This document shows, one piece after another, positions 33,060 to 42,054 of a stretch of DNA of 64,000 bases. The stretch's first letter is position 1; every line of letters begins with the position of its first letter. The stretch is from positions 124,001 to 188,000 of the forward strand of contig JAUICN010000002.1 in assembly GCA_030427835.1 (NCBI GenBank), read 5' to 3'. The translations under genes and the position numbers were made by a program. The notes beneath the pieces were generated by a model. It was not told the DNA's origin. It searched no databases and saw nothing but the letters and a program-made list of their open reading frames with translations. This stretch comes from Polyangia bacterium. Its GTDB lineage: Bacteria; Myxococcota_A; Polyangia; Polyangiales; JAUICN01.

Positions 33060-33596
33060 CTACTGGCTTTTGTCGTTTACGGCAAAGGCTACGTTGGCGT
33101 ACATGGCTGCTGCCGTGGAGGCCATGACCTTTCGAATGACGCGGTAGTCCACGTTTTGATCGGCCTGGACCACCACCGTGGAGTGATAGGCCTCTCCGGG
33201 ATGAATCTGCTCCCAGTTGCGTTGGTAGACCTCCAAATCCCGGATTAATTGCTCGATGGGTTGGGTCTCTTCTGTGGAGTTGAGCTCTGCGTTGTCGGCC
33301 ACTTTTCGGCCCTCAAACATGACGATGAGCTGGTTGATAGCGACCACGGGTGCTTCTTCCAGGGCCGTGGTGTGGACACCGTCCGGGAGGCGTAGTTTGT
33401 CATCCTGGGACTGGGCGATGACCTGGTTTCCGAAACTGGTGAGTAGGAAAACGACCAATACGATCAGGAAATCGATAAAGGGCACAAGGATAATCCCGGA
33501 ATCTACGGATTTACGCCCGCCGCCCACTACGCGGTTGCGAACGAATTGTAGGGGAACGTGGTGGAGTAGAACTCGGCCGGGTTTCTTGATGGGCAT
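33060..33596 (-). CDS. exbD: ExbD/TolR-family protein (leftward set, second ExbD)
   Basis: A 178-residue single-pass protein. The short basic N-terminus leads to RKSVDSGIILVPFIDFLIVLVVFLL, where the Asp of VPFID is the membrane proton-pathway residue of ExbD/TolR. A periplasmic alpha/beta domain follows, with VVVQADQNVDYRVIRKVMASTAAAMYANVAFAV matching the end of ExbD domains. It acts with an ExbB/TolQ channel to turn proton flow into force on envelope partners. It lies 12 bp after another exbD, a common doubled arrangement in Myxococcota. Confidence 0.92.
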   Translation of the reverse strand: MPIKKPGRVLLHHVPLQFVRNRVVGGGRKSVDSGIILVPFIDFLIVLVVFLLTSFGNQVIAQSQDDKLRLPDGVHTTALEEAPVVAINQLIVMFEGRKVADNAELNSTEETQPIEQLIRDLEVYQRNWEQIHPGEAYHSTVVVQADQNVDYRVIRKVMASTAAAMYANVAFAVNDKSQ

Positions 33597-33608
33597 GGTG
33601 GTGTCTCG

Positions 33609-34121
33609 TTATCCCTGGGGGGCTTGTTCTTCAACAGCTGCGAGAATGGAGCTGTCCGATAGGGCAAGGTCCGTAAAACCTTCACCCACGGCGGTGTCCA
33701 TGGCTTCAATGATGTGGGTGTAGGGGACGTCGTCGTCAGGCGCGACCACGAGATCGTGTCGATCGGGCGCTTGGGTTGCGCGGTCTTTTAGGGTGCGAAT
33801 CAGAGCATCCATGTCGTAGTCATCCGCTTTTTTGGGAACTTCAAACCGTTGTTCTCCATCTGTCGTGGCCAGGGCGTAGCCTGCCGCGGTGACACGGAGC
33901 ACCCAACGTTCTTCCTCTTCCTCGGGAGGCTCCTGCTCTGAGTCAGGTTGGCCGGGCTGCTTTTGGCTAGCGTCGATTCTGGCCAACTGATTCCAAACTG
34001 CGGTGACCAGCAGGAACATGATGCAACAGAGCAGCAAGTCGATAAATGGAACCAGCGGGATCTCCGCGTCCACTGACTTGCGGCCACCGCCGCCTCCTCC
34101 GTCTACGTTAACTCCGCCCAT
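33609..34121 (-). CDS. exbD: ExbD/TolR-family protein (leftward set, first ExbD)
   Basis: A 170-residue protein with a Gly-rich start (GGGGGGRKSVDAEIP) followed by the membrane helix VPFIDLLLCCIMFLLVT, with the conserved Asp. The periplasmic domain is preceded by a very acidic linker (EQEPPEEEEERW). It ends with DDDVPYTHIIEAMDTAVGEGFTDLALSD, the usual ExbD closing strand-helix-strand. The linker is longer and more negative than in TolR. It is 6 bp after the exbB of this set and 12 bp before the next exbD. Confidence 0.93.
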   Translation of the reverse strand: MGGVNVDGGGGGGRKSVDAEIPLVPFIDLLLCCIMFLLVTAVWNQLARIDASQKQPGQPDSEQEPPEEEEERWVLRVTAAGYALATTDGEQRFEVPKKADDYDMDALIRTLKDRATQAPDRHDLVVAPDDDVPYTHIIEAMDTAVGEGFTDLALSDSSILAAVEEQAPQG

Positions 34122-34127
34122 GGATGA

Positions 34128-34811
34128 CTACGCTGGAGCCCCGGGAACGGGTGGTGCGGCCTGGCCCGCCACAGCTTGCACGTTGACCTTGTCTCGATTA
34201 GCGACCACCAGATTCAGCACCTGAACAGAGGCGCTGTTAATGTCATCAATTACCTTTTGAGTTTTTCCGTTCAATGCAGCGAAGCCCATGAGGGCAATCA
34301 GCGCCGACATTAGGCCAAATGCGGTGCAGTTCATGGCTTCGGAAATACCCGCGGCAAGTGCGGCGGCCCGGGTTGCGGCATCGGCATTGGCGACCGCGCC
34401 GAAGGCCACGATGAGGCCGACCACCGTGCCCAGGAGGCCTGAAAGCATGGAAAGGTTGGCGAGCAGGGAAAGGTAGGGGGTGCGGGCCTCCACTTTGGGA
34501 AGTTCCTGGAGTGCGACTTCGTCCATGGAAGCTTGGACCTCTGCGTCGGGGCGATGCACCTTCACAAGGCCGCCTTTGACGATTCTGGCGAGGGGGGCGT
34601 TTGCTGCGGAACACAGTTTGATGGCCCTGGATACGTCGCCCGCGAGGATGCACTTCTGCATGGTTGCGAGGAAGACGTCCTTATTGATGGAGCTCCGGTA
34701 GAGGTAGACGGCCCTCTCTGCCACAAGCCCGATCGCGATGATGAGCCAGAACAGGATGCCGTACATCATCCAGCCACCTTCTTCAAAATGCTCAGCTAGA
34801 GTCGAAAACAT
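34128..34811 (-). CDS. exbB: ExbB/TolQ-family proton channel (leftward set)
   Basis: A 227-residue three-helix protein. Helix 1 is GILFWLIIAIGLVAERAVYLYRS. The cytosolic part contains AGDVSRAIKLCSAANAPLARIVKGGL, and the second and third helices lie in VEARTPYLSLLANLSMLSGLLGTVVGLIVAFGAV and ISEAMNCTAFGLMSALIALMGFAAL, with the conserved Thr/Ser channel residues. AAGGAG nine bases upstream of ATG 34811 is a strong ribosome site. It shares long near-identical blocks with the divergent exbB at 35215, so the two sets look like an old duplication. Pro/Ala tail at the C-terminus. Confidence 0.95.
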   Translation of the reverse strand: MFSTLAEHFEEGGWMMYGILFWLIIAIGLVAERAVYLYRSSINKDVFLATMQKCILAGDVSRAIKLCSAANAPLARIVKGGLVKVHRPDAEVQASMDEVALQELPKVEARTPYLSLLANLSMLSGLLGTVVGLIVAFGAVANADAATRAAALAAGISEAMNCTAFGLMSALIALMGFAALNGKTQKVIDDINSASVQVLNLVVANRDKVNVQAVAGQAAPPVPGAPA

Positions 34812-35214
34812 TCTACTTTTTCTCCTTGGGGGGGACCCCTATTTTGCCCTGGTTGCACCAGGAAACAGCCTGTTGAGTGGGGTAATCTCCCCGTATTTAG
34901 GTAGGGGGAGCTTCCGCGGACTCCGCGAATAGCGACTAGTGTGCCAGAAATCTGCCCAGGAATGCACGATTGTTGCAAAGGATTTGCTGGGCTGAAGTTT
35001 CGTTCACTGTGGCTCGCTTGGGACTAGAAGCCCCTGAAATTTCGCCCACACTGCATTTCCAGGGCCCCATTGTCCCCGGGTTCTTCCGGCATAGATTTAT
35101 GTGTTTTATTTCCAGTGCGGACATTCGTTGACAACGCTTTTGGCGTTGGGTTAGCTTCCTTGTCACGCAGAGGACACGGGAATTTTTTGGTCGTCGTCCG
35201 AGGAGCATCGATTC
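34812..35214. promoter_or_regulatory. 403-bp divergent region between two ExbB/ExbD sets
   Basis: No gene seen. It holds a short dyad, CTCCCC (34887-34892) with GGGGAG (34905-34910), an 8-bp palindrome TCCGCGGA (34913-34920) followed at once by a partial repeat TCCGCGA, and the promoter-like site at 35128-35156 for the rightward set. The promoter of the leftward set is probably near 34840-34900 but was not resolved. Confidence 0.45.
35128..35156 (+). promoter_or_regulatory. candidate sigma70-type promoter with internal dyad
   Basis: TTGACA (35128-35133), a 17-bp spacer and TTAGCT (35151-35156) lie 58 bp before the rightward exbB ATG. The spacer carries an inverted repeat CAACGC (35132-35137) / GCGTTG (35143-35148) that could bind a repressor. 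Confidence 0.4.
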
Positions 35215-35844
35215 ATGGAAAAAATTTGGGTTGCATTGGAAGAGGGAGCGCCTTTCAGCTTCATCAACATCGGGATTCTGGCTTTCGTGGTGGCAATCAT
35301 CATCGAACGCTTTGTATTCATTTTGACGAAGTATCGGGTGAATGCGCACGAGTTCATCGGTCAGTTGCGTAAGCTGATTCAGGCCGGGAACATTGACCGC
35401 GCCATCAAGCTTTGTGAGGCGGCAGCATTGCCGCTTCTACAGGTATGCCGAGCAGGCCTTACCCAGGTAAACCGGGGCGAGGACGCGGTTATTGCGGGGA
35501 TGGAAGAAAAAATGGGCGAAATCGTGCCGAAACTGGAGACTCGTACACCGTGGCTGTGGTCTCTTGCCAACATCGCGACCCTGATCGGCCTTTTGGGAAC
35601 GATTTCGGGTCTGATTAAGGCTTTCGGAGCTGTGGCCTTCGCGGCCCCGGCGGAACGCTCTACTTTGCTTTCAAAGGGTATTTCGGAAGCTATGTGGAAC
35701 ACCGCTCTCGGTTTGGGTATCGCGGTGACTTGCATGATTTTCCACTTGATCCTTCACACCATGTCCAAGGGCGTGAAGCACGATCTTGAGCATGCGACGA
35801 TGAAGTTGGAAAACCTCATTACACTGCGCCAAAAGGGCAACTAG
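35215..35844 (+). CDS. exbB: ExbB/TolQ-family proton channel (rightward set)
   Basis: A 209-residue three-helix protein. INIGILAFVVAIIIERFVFILT is helix 1; AGNIDRAIKLCEAAALPLLQVCRAGL is the cytosolic loop; LETRTPWLWSLANIATLIGLLGTISGLIKAFGAVAF and ISEAMWNTALGLGIAVTCMIFHLIL are helices 2 and 3. GAGGAG ten bases before the ATG supports this start. It closely resembles the leftward exbB and is followed by two exbD genes. Which outer partner it drives (TonB, Tol or an AgmX-type gliding protein) cannot be read from the sequence. Confidence 0.95.
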   Translation: MEKIWVALEEGAPFSFINIGILAFVVAIIIERFVFILTKYRVNAHEFIGQLRKLIQAGNIDRAIKLCEAAALPLLQVCRAGLTQVNRGEDAVIAGMEEKMGEIVPKLETRTPWLWSLANIATLIGLLGTISGLIKAFGAVAFAAPAERSTLLSKGISEAMWNTALGLGIAVTCMIFHLILHTMSKGVKHDLEHATMKLENLITLRQKGN

Positions 35845-35881
35845 GCCTTCCTAGGTTTATCTACCTTTACAGTACAAACCC

Positions 35882-36436
35882 ATGCCTGAGTTCACCCCAA
35901 GACAGCGTGCGTATATTAAGAAGCGCTCCGCGGTTCCCCATGTGGACCCCTCGGAGGAGGCGGGTGAGCTGAACATTATCCCTTTCCTGGATATTGTTGT
36001 GAACCTCATCATGTTTCTTTTGATGACGACCGCTTCGGTGTTGGCTGTGGTGCAAATCGAGACCGAATTGCCTTCCTACGGGGGCGGCGGAGGTGTCGGT
36101 GGCGGTGAGCCTGAAGAAAAGCTCAATCTGAATATTACGATTGTGAGCGAGGGCGTAATTGTCACGGGTTCTGGTGCCAAGCTTGCTCCAGGCTGTGAGA
36201 ACACCGCGGGTGGCCGTGTGATTACGGTGGCCCGTAAGGGGGACAGTTACGACTGGAACAGCCTTACGGAGTGTGTGGCGCGGGTGAAAAAGGAATATCC
36301 CAACGAAACCCAGGTGATTGTGAGCGCCGATCCTCTTATTGAGTACATCCATCTGGTGAATGCCATGGATGCGGTTCGGAAAAAGGATGACCAGGAGCTT
36401 TTCTCTGAAGTGCTTATTTCAGGCGGGGTACGCTGA
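35882..36436 (+). CDS. exbD: ExbD/TolR-family protein (rightward set, first ExbD)
   Basis: A 184-residue protein with a ~35-residue cytosolic start, membrane helix LNIIPFLDIVVNLIMFLLMT containing the conserved Asp, and a periplasmic domain with a Gly-rich entry (SYGGGGGVGGGEPEE). It ends YPNETQVIVSADPLIEYIHLVNAMDAV, the ExbD closing region. Two Cys in the periplasmic part (APGCENT ... LTECVARV) could form a disulfide. It follows exbB by 37 bp; its TGA overlaps the next ATG by one base (TGATG). Confidence 0.93.
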   Translation: MPEFTPRQRAYIKKRSAVPHVDPSEEAGELNIIPFLDIVVNLIMFLLMTTASVLAVVQIETELPSYGGGGGVGGGEPEEKLNLNITIVSEGVIVTGSGAKLAPGCENTAGGRVITVARKGDSYDWNSLTECVARVKKEYPNETQVIVSADPLIEYIHLVNAMDAVRKKDDQELFSEVLISGGVR

Positions 36437-37137
36437 TGGCCAAGGGTAAAAAGGGTAAGGGAAAATCGGGCAACGGAGAGAACTCCGATGTCGAAACCTC
36501 TGGCGGCGGTGAATCCGGCGCCAGCAGCGCTAGCATAGGAAGTGCAAGCTCTGGCAGTGGCTCTGGAGGAGGATCTTCGAGCCGTGCCCCTGGTGAAATC
36601 GCCACCATGGCCCAGTGCAAGGCCGTCATTCGACGTAAGCTTGGTAAGCACGAAGAGGAGATGGAGCTGGGTCTAAACATCTATCCGATGATGGATATGA
36701 TGACGATCCTTTTGGTGTTCCTCATCATGCAGTTCGCGAATGCCTCGGCGGATATTACGCAGAGCGAAGAGCTTCAGATCCCCTATTCGACGGCCCAGGA
36801 AGAACTACAGCAGGCCGTGCCGATTCAGGTGTCGCGTAATCAGATCGTGGTGGACGGCAAGGACGTGTTGAACCTTCGCGCGGGCCAAGTGGATGCGAGC
36901 CAGAAGCAGGGCGGGAGCACAGGATTTTTGGTTACGCCGCTGTTGAGGGTGATGGAGAAGCACCGAGATCGTTTGAAGAAGATTGCGGAGCGTGTGCCGA
37001 CCAAGCCCTTTACTGGTGAAGTTCAGGTGGTCGCGGACGCCCGTACTCCGTTTCGAACTTTGACAGAGCTTATCTACACGGTGGGCCAGGCGGAGTTCAA
37101 AACCATTCGCTTTATTGTGTTGAAGAAGGGTTCTTAG
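36436..37137 (+). CDS. exbD: ExbD/TolR-family protein (rightward set, second ExbD) with Ser/Gly-rich N-terminus
   Basis: A 233-residue ExbD-type protein with an unusually long cytosolic start: a Lys/Gly block (KGKKGKGKSGNG), then a Ser/Gly run (about 20-50), then KAVIRRKLGKHEEEMELG before the helix IYPMMDMMTILLVFLIMQFAN with the conserved Asp. The periplasmic part ends ADARTPFRTLTELIYTVGQAEFKTIRFIVL, the usual fold end. The Ser/Gly linker resembles tethers in gliding-motor ExbD relatives. Operon end; a weak 6-bp hairpin follows at 37165-37184. Confidence 0.92.
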   Translation: MAKGKKGKGKSGNGENSDVETSGGGESGASSASIGSASSGSGSGGGSSSRAPGEIATMAQCKAVIRRKLGKHEEEMELGLNIYPMMDMMTILLVFLIMQFANASADITQSEELQIPYSTAQEELQQAVPIQVSRNQIVVDGKDVLNLRAGQVDASQKQGGSTGFLVTPLLRVMEKHRDRLKKIAERVPTKPFTGEVQVVADARTPFRTLTELIYTVGQAEFKTIRFIVLKKGS

Positions 37138-37164
37138 TCTCTCCTTGGGCATGCCTCTGGGGAC

Positions 37165-37184
37165 AGGATCTCTCAGCGGATCCT
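37165..37184. terminator. weak hairpin between convergent genes
   Basis: AGGATC (37165-37170) pairs with GATCCT (37179-37184) around an 8-base loop, followed by TTTCT. The stem is only 6 bp, so it is a possible but weak terminator of the rightward ExbD operon. Confidence 0.3.
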
Positions 37185-37186
37185 TT

Positions 37187-39598
37187 CTATGGGGCTTTCT
37201 TTTTCGCTAGCCAAAATTGGCATCGTTCGATCCAGTCGGTGGTGATGGCGGTCCATGCGGGGTCGCCCCTGTGCTGATTCTTGATTGTGCGCCACGCTTC
37301 TAAGGACTCCCGCCATTGACCAGATTGGGCAAGTAGGTAGGCTTTCATCCTTTGTGCTTCCAACGTGAGTTCTGGTGCCATGAGGCCCAGACTTAGGCTT
37401 GCTTTCACGTTCCCTAGCGCGGACTGCAAGTCGTTCTCAACCATTTGGATGCGGGCAAGCATGTAGGAACCCAGGCCCAGTTCAGGAAAGTTGTGGGTGA
37501 GCCATTGGGCATGGACTGACCGAGTTGCCGCGGATTCAGTGGCATCTAGCAGAACCTTCGTGTGCTGAAGAAGGTTTGGATCGACAGCGCCGGTATCGTT
37601 TGCCGTAGTCCACGCCCATTGTCGAATGGCTTGGGCGCGCTGTTGATGGTTGGATATGTAGTTGTTTTGTTCGGTCCGTAGATGCGTAGTTTCCAGCGGT
37701 GCTACGCTTGTTTCGGTGACTGTTCCTTGGTCCATGTGGGCAACTGTTTGAATGCGACCCATCCGGTCAATTTGTTGTAACTCGTTAAGAAACATCCAGT
37801 CTGCGTTTTCTATCGCTGCGTTCCAGAGCGGTTGAATCAGTTGTCTGATCTGGGGCCATGGCAGGCTTTGCTTCTCAACATCCCAGTGGTTCTTTGTGAA
37901 CTCCCAGGGGCCAATCCTTGCTTGCAATCTCAGGTGTTCGGCGCGCCATCTTGGGTTGTGGCGATGCAGGTCGAGCAGCGCTCCGCAATACTCAAGCGCT
38001 TTGGTCATGTTTTGATCGACCGTGCTTGCCCTGTGCATTTTTGCCTCGATGACTGCGGTATGGTGAGGGCATTTTGCCTGTAGGATACCCGGTTGGTTGA
38101 ACCGATCCTGAGCCCAAGCGCTGGCCTGTTTGGGAAATGGCACGGTGCGGAGGTGGGCATGCCAGGCCTGCTCGAGATCGGGCAATGGCTTGCCTGTGGC
38201 CTGACTCAGGTTGTTGGTCTCGTATGTGGTGCGAAGCGCATTTGGGCCGTAGGTGTCGTGTACAAATCGTAGGAACGACCCGGTCGCCATGTAGGCGGTG
38301 TGATGTTGGGCCTTCCAGAACTCCAGGCCGGAAAGTTGTTGCAGGGGAGGGAGCCGTTTCAGGTCGAGGAGTGCCCGTGCCCATTGGTGGGGAGTCCATC
38401 CGTCGTCGGTCTGCCAGGTAAGGGCCACCGCTAGGCCTTCGATGAGGCTTGGGTTTGGGATCCATCCGCTTGCGGGGCCGGGCACGCGCCACGGCCCGGT
38501 TGCGGTGGCTGCAGCGACCACGTGTGCGATTTCGTGTTGTAGGACTGGATGGGGCCAATGGGTGCCGTGGATGTAGATTTCATTGCGCCAGGGTTTGGCC
38601 ACGTAGGTGCGGCCCGCGCCCATCCACTTGCCCTTTTGGCGGGCAGAATCGAATAGGTACACCCGGATGTTGCCAGGGCTCTGCACTCCCAAGCGCTGCT
38701 CCGCCTGATGGACGCGAAAGTCGCAATCGCTTGCGATGCGTTTGAGGTCATCTGCATCGGTGGTTGGATTGGCTACAATGGTGCAGCGTTCAGACTGTAC
38801 CGATTGCTTGAGCACCCGTGCAAGTTGGCCTGAGGTACTGCGGTGGTTGAGTCGATCCGCGAAAACAGTGGCTATTAGAAATAGGCTTGTACACAACGCG
38901 GCGCAGATCACAAATCCGATATGAACCGCAGTGGTTGATACTTTGGAGGGTTGTTGTGTAGCGTTGTTCGGGAGCTTGCTGTTCTTTCGTATCAACCAGG
39001 CTAGTGCTGGAATAGCGCACAGGGAAACAAGCCTGAACGTAAGGTACTGGGGTTCGATTTGTATGCCGCGGTCGTAGATGGGGCCTGGGAAGATGCCCAG
39101 AAGATGTCGCATGAAGAACACGCCAGGTGTGCCCCAGAACTCGATTCCCGCGGTGGCCAGGGAGATCACCGGTACCAGTGGTGCCAGCCATGGGCCCCAC
39201 CGAGGGAGATGAAGACCCAGTGCGGCCCCGAGGGTGACATTTAGTAGCGTAGAAATGCCTGGACCAAGCACCATCCAGAAAAAGCCTTGGAGAGGGTCGC
39301 ATAGGGGCACGCGCACCGCGTTGAGCCCAAGGATGAGGGTGGGTGTGCCCCACCAGAGTAGGGTACGAATGCCGATGCCGCGTAGGATGGACCGCAACGG
39401 CATACCAGAGCTGCTGGAGCCCTTGTTTTTGGTGGAAGTGGGTGCATGGGTGCGGGCCCAGCGGGCAGCCGCCCAGGCGGAGACCGGTGCGAGCAGGATA
39501 CCAAGTAACAGGGCCGCTTCTGGCCCGTAGGTTCCCACAAGAGGAGTAGCTGCCATTGCGCACCCGATGAGGGCCACCGCTAGCGTGATTGCAAACAC
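37187..39598 (-). CDS. Membrane metallopeptidase (peptidase MA-like) with TPR-like tail
   Basis: An 803-residue protein. Residues 1-245 hold about six to seven membrane helices. From 250 an outside domain follows with the gluzincin zinc site HEIAH (355-359) and a downstream Glu in SLIEGLAVAL (E387), the peptidase MA arrangement. From about 500 the sequence is helical and TPR-like (e.g. YMLARIQMVENDLQSALGNVKASLSLGLMAPE). The peptidase MA plus TPR pairing is usual for the family; the added polytopic front end is less so. Start is GTG at 39598 and it lies 56 bp after lon. The substrate is unknown; quality control of envelope proteins would fit the neighbour. Confidence 0.82.
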   Translation of the reverse strand: MFAITLAVALIGCAMAATPLVGTYGPEAALLLGILLAPVSAWAAARWARTHAPTSTKNKGSSSSGMPLRSILRGIGIRTLLWWGTPTLILGLNAVRVPLCDPLQGFFWMVLGPGISTLLNVTLGAALGLHLPRWGPWLAPLVPVISLATAGIEFWGTPGVFFMRHLLGIFPGPIYDRGIQIEPQYLTFRLVSLCAIPALAWLIRKNSKLPNNATQQPSKVSTTAVHIGFVICAALCTSLFLIATVFADRLNHRSTSGQLARVLKQSVQSERCTIVANPTTDADDLKRIASDCDFRVHQAEQRLGVQSPGNIRVYLFDSARQKGKWMGAGRTYVAKPWRNEIYIHGTHWPHPVLQHEIAHVVAAATATGPWRVPGPASGWIPNPSLIEGLAVALTWQTDDGWTPHQWARALLDLKRLPPLQQLSGLEFWKAQHHTAYMATGSFLRFVHDTYGPNALRTTYETNNLSQATGKPLPDLEQAWHAHLRTVPFPKQASAWAQDRFNQPGILQAKCPHHTAVIEAKMHRASTVDQNMTKALEYCGALLDLHRHNPRWRAEHLRLQARIGPWEFTKNHWDVEKQSLPWPQIRQLIQPLWNAAIENADWMFLNELQQIDRMGRIQTVAHMDQGTVTETSVAPLETTHLRTEQNNYISNHQQRAQAIRQWAWTTANDTGAVDPNLLQHTKVLLDATESAATRSVHAQWLTHNFPELGLGSYMLARIQMVENDLQSALGNVKASLSLGLMAPELTLEAQRMKAYLLAQSGQWRESLEAWRTIKNQHRGDPAWTAITTDWIERCQFWLAKKKAP

Positions 39599-39654
39599 AC
39601 CGATGGTGTAGCTCTAAGAACAGGCTGCGTCAGATGCAAGGCCTGGCCTATGCG

Positions 39655-42054
39655 TTAGGCGACGGCGCTGTGTTCCGGGTTTTGTTGGATGGGCAAACGT
39701 GGGTCTTCCGTAAGTACGACGGCAATGGCTTCTTCTACACGGTGGGTGAGAACGAACTTCATATCGTCGCGAATGTTTTTCGGGATTTCCTCGAGGTCTG
39801 GTTCGTTGCGGGCGGGGAGCACAATGGTTTTGATCCCAGCTCGGTGGGACGCCAGGCAACGCTGTTTGATACCGTTGACCGGTAGGAGATTTCCGCGGAG
39901 CGTAATCTCACCGATCATGGCCACGTCGGGGCGCACGGTGACGCCCGTGAGCATGGAGATCATGGACATGACAATGGCAACTCCTGTGGAAGGGCCGTCC
40001 TTGGGGAGGGCGCCCTGTGGAAAGTGCACATGTACGTCGATTTTTTCCAGGAAGTCCTCAGGTAAGCCCAGCTCGGTGGCACGAGTGCGCACGTAACTGA
40101 AGGATGTGGCCGCCGCCTCCTTGAGGATATTCCCCATGCTCCCAGTGAGGTGAATGCGCCCCTTACCAGGCATGCGAGAGGTTTCGACGAGCACAAGTTC
40201 TCCACCACGTTTGAGCCACACGAGGCTTGCGGCTACGCCTGGAGCGGGTCGACGTTCGGCTCGTTGCCCCGAGTGCCGTGGTGGCCCGAGAATTTCCTGG
40301 GCCTGTTCGGGCCCCACGAGAACTTCTTGGGTGTTGCCTTGCGCAAGTTCCACTGCGACATGACGGCATATGGAAGCAATCTTCTTTTCGAGGTTACGCA
40401 CCCCAGCTTCACGGGTGTAGTCTTCGATGATCGTGCGTACGCCTTCGTCCAGGAAATCTAGTGTTTCTGGGGTGAGGCCGTGTTCCGCGAGCTGTTTTGG
40501 AATGAGGAAATTGACCGCGATTTCAAACTTTTCATCCAGCGTATATCCGGCGATTTCAATCATCTCCATGCGGTCCCTGAGCGGTGCCGGAATCGTGTCC
40601 TGTCGGTTGGCTGTGCAAACAAACAACACCTGGCTAAGGTTCACGGAGACCTCAATGTAGTGATCCACAAAATCTTTGTTCTGCTGTGGATCCAAAACCT
40701 CTAGTAGGGCTGCTGCTGGGTCGCCGCGCTGGTTGCTGCCCAGTTTGTCCACTTCGTCGAGCAACATGACAGGGTTTTTCGACTGGGCCTTTTTGAGGCC
40801 GCCCACGATTCGACCGGGAAACGAGCCCACGTAGGTGCGTCGATGGCCACGGATTTCCCCTTCGTCATGAACCCCGCCTAGGGATACGCGAACAAAGCTG
40901 CGACCGGTGGCACGGGCGATGGATTTTGCGAGGGATGTCTTTCCAACCCCTGGGGGGCCCACGAGGCAAAGAATGGGCCCGCTCTTGTCGCTTCGGAGTT
41001 TTCGAACAGCCATGTATTCCACAATGCGACGTTTGATCTTTTCGAGCCCATGGTGGTCTTCGTCCAGTACTCGGCGTGCTTCCTTTACATCCAGCCTATC
41101 GGGTGTGGAGCGGTTCCAGGGGAGTTCCGTAAGCCATTCCACATATTGACGTGTGAGATGGTATTCGGATCCGGACGTTGCCATCGTGCGAAGTCGGGAG
41201 AGTTGACGCCTCGCTGCACGGTCTGCCTCCTTGGGGAGTTCTGCTTTGATGACCTGGTCCCGGAGTTGCTCCAGCTCGTCGTCCTCGTCGGTGGCTTCGC
41301 CAAGTTCCCTCCGAATACTTCGTAACTGTTGGCGCAATAAATATTCCCGTTGGGACCGGGACATTTCCTCCTGAACCATGGTGGAGATTTCACCCTTGAC
41401 CCGTAGGACCTCTCTTTGGCGGTTCACCAACTCAATGACTTTTCTAATGCGTGGTCGGATCTCGAGGAGTTCCATGACCTGCTGCTTTTGGTGTAGATCG
41501 ATGTTTAGGTTGGAGGCGATTAGATCGGATAGGGCAGCGGGGTGCTTGACGTTGTTGAGGGCCTTAAGGATTTCGTCGGCACGCCCTGGTATGGTTTCAA
41601 ACAGTTCCCGTGCGGACTGATGGAGGTGAGCGGCGAGCGCTTGCAGTTCTTCTTGGCTGTCTCCCCCAAGGTCCTCTAGGGAAAGGGGGGCAATACGTTC
41701 GACGGTGGCGCGAAGGCAGGGGTGGTGATCGATGCCCGCGGTGATGCGCATGCGGGCTGCGCCCTGAAGTACCACCGAGTAGGTACCGGAGCTGAGGCGT
41801 ATCACTTTAAGTACACGGGTTATGGTGCCGATGGAGTGTAGGTCCTCAAACTCGGGCTCCTCTACCTCGGGATCTCTTTGGGCAACCACACCGATGGTCG
41901 GGCGATTGTTTTCAAAAGCTTCCTCGATGAGTCGAACGGACCGAGGACGGCCCACGTTTACGGGCACCACGGAGGACGGAAACAGCACCGAGTTGCGCAG
42001 TGGAAGGATAGGGAGGGTGGCGAGTGTGCCCAGGGGTGGGATGGATTCAGACAT
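39655..42054 (-). CDS. lon: ATP-dependent protease Lon
   Basis: An AAA+ serine protease that degrades misfolded and regulatory proteins in the cytosol; 799 residues, normal for LonA. The N-terminal substrate domain begins LPILPLRNSVLFPSSVVPV. Walker A is GPPGVGKT (366-373), Walker B lies in PVMLLDEVDKL, and the sensor is LFVCTANRQDTIPAPLRDRME. The protease domain has catalytic Ser in PKDGPSTGVA (about 689) and catalytic Lys in PVNGIKQR (about 730). The usual GGLKEK is altered to NGIKQR, but Lys is kept. Myxobacteria often have two Lon copies; which this is cannot be told. Confidence 0.97.
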   Translation of the reverse strand: MSESIPPLGTLATLPILPLRNSVLFPSSVVPVNVGRPRSVRLIEEAFENNRPTIGVVAQRDPEVEEPEFEDLHSIGTITRVLKVIRLSSGTYSVVLQGAARMRITAGIDHHPCLRATVERIAPLSLEDLGGDSQEELQALAAHLHQSARELFETIPGRADEILKALNNVKHPAALSDLIASNLNIDLHQKQQVMELLEIRPRIRKVIELVNRQREVLRVKGEISTMVQEEMSRSQREYLLRQQLRSIRRELGEATDEDDELEQLRDQVIKAELPKEADRAARRQLSRLRTMATSGSEYHLTRQYVEWLTELPWNRSTPDRLDVKEARRVLDEDHHGLEKIKRRIVEYMAVRKLRSDKSGPILCLVGPPGVGKTSLAKSIARATGRSFVRVSLGGVHDEGEIRGHRRTYVGSFPGRIVGGLKKAQSKNPVMLLDEVDKLGSNQRGDPAAALLEVLDPQQNKDFVDHYIEVSVNLSQVLFVCTANRQDTIPAPLRDRMEMIEIAGYTLDEKFEIAVNFLIPKQLAEHGLTPETLDFLDEGVRTIIEDYTREAGVRNLEKKIASICRHVAVELAQGNTQEVLVGPEQAQEILGPPRHSGQRAERRPAPGVAASLVWLKRGGELVLVETSRMPGKGRIHLTGSMGNILKEAAATSFSYVRTRATELGLPEDFLEKIDVHVHFPQGALPKDGPSTGVAIVMSMISMLTGVTVRPDVAMIGEITLRGNLLPVNGIKQRCLASHRAGIKTIVLPARNEPDLEEIPKNIRDDMKFVLTHRVEEAIAVVLTEDPRLPIQQNPEHSAVA

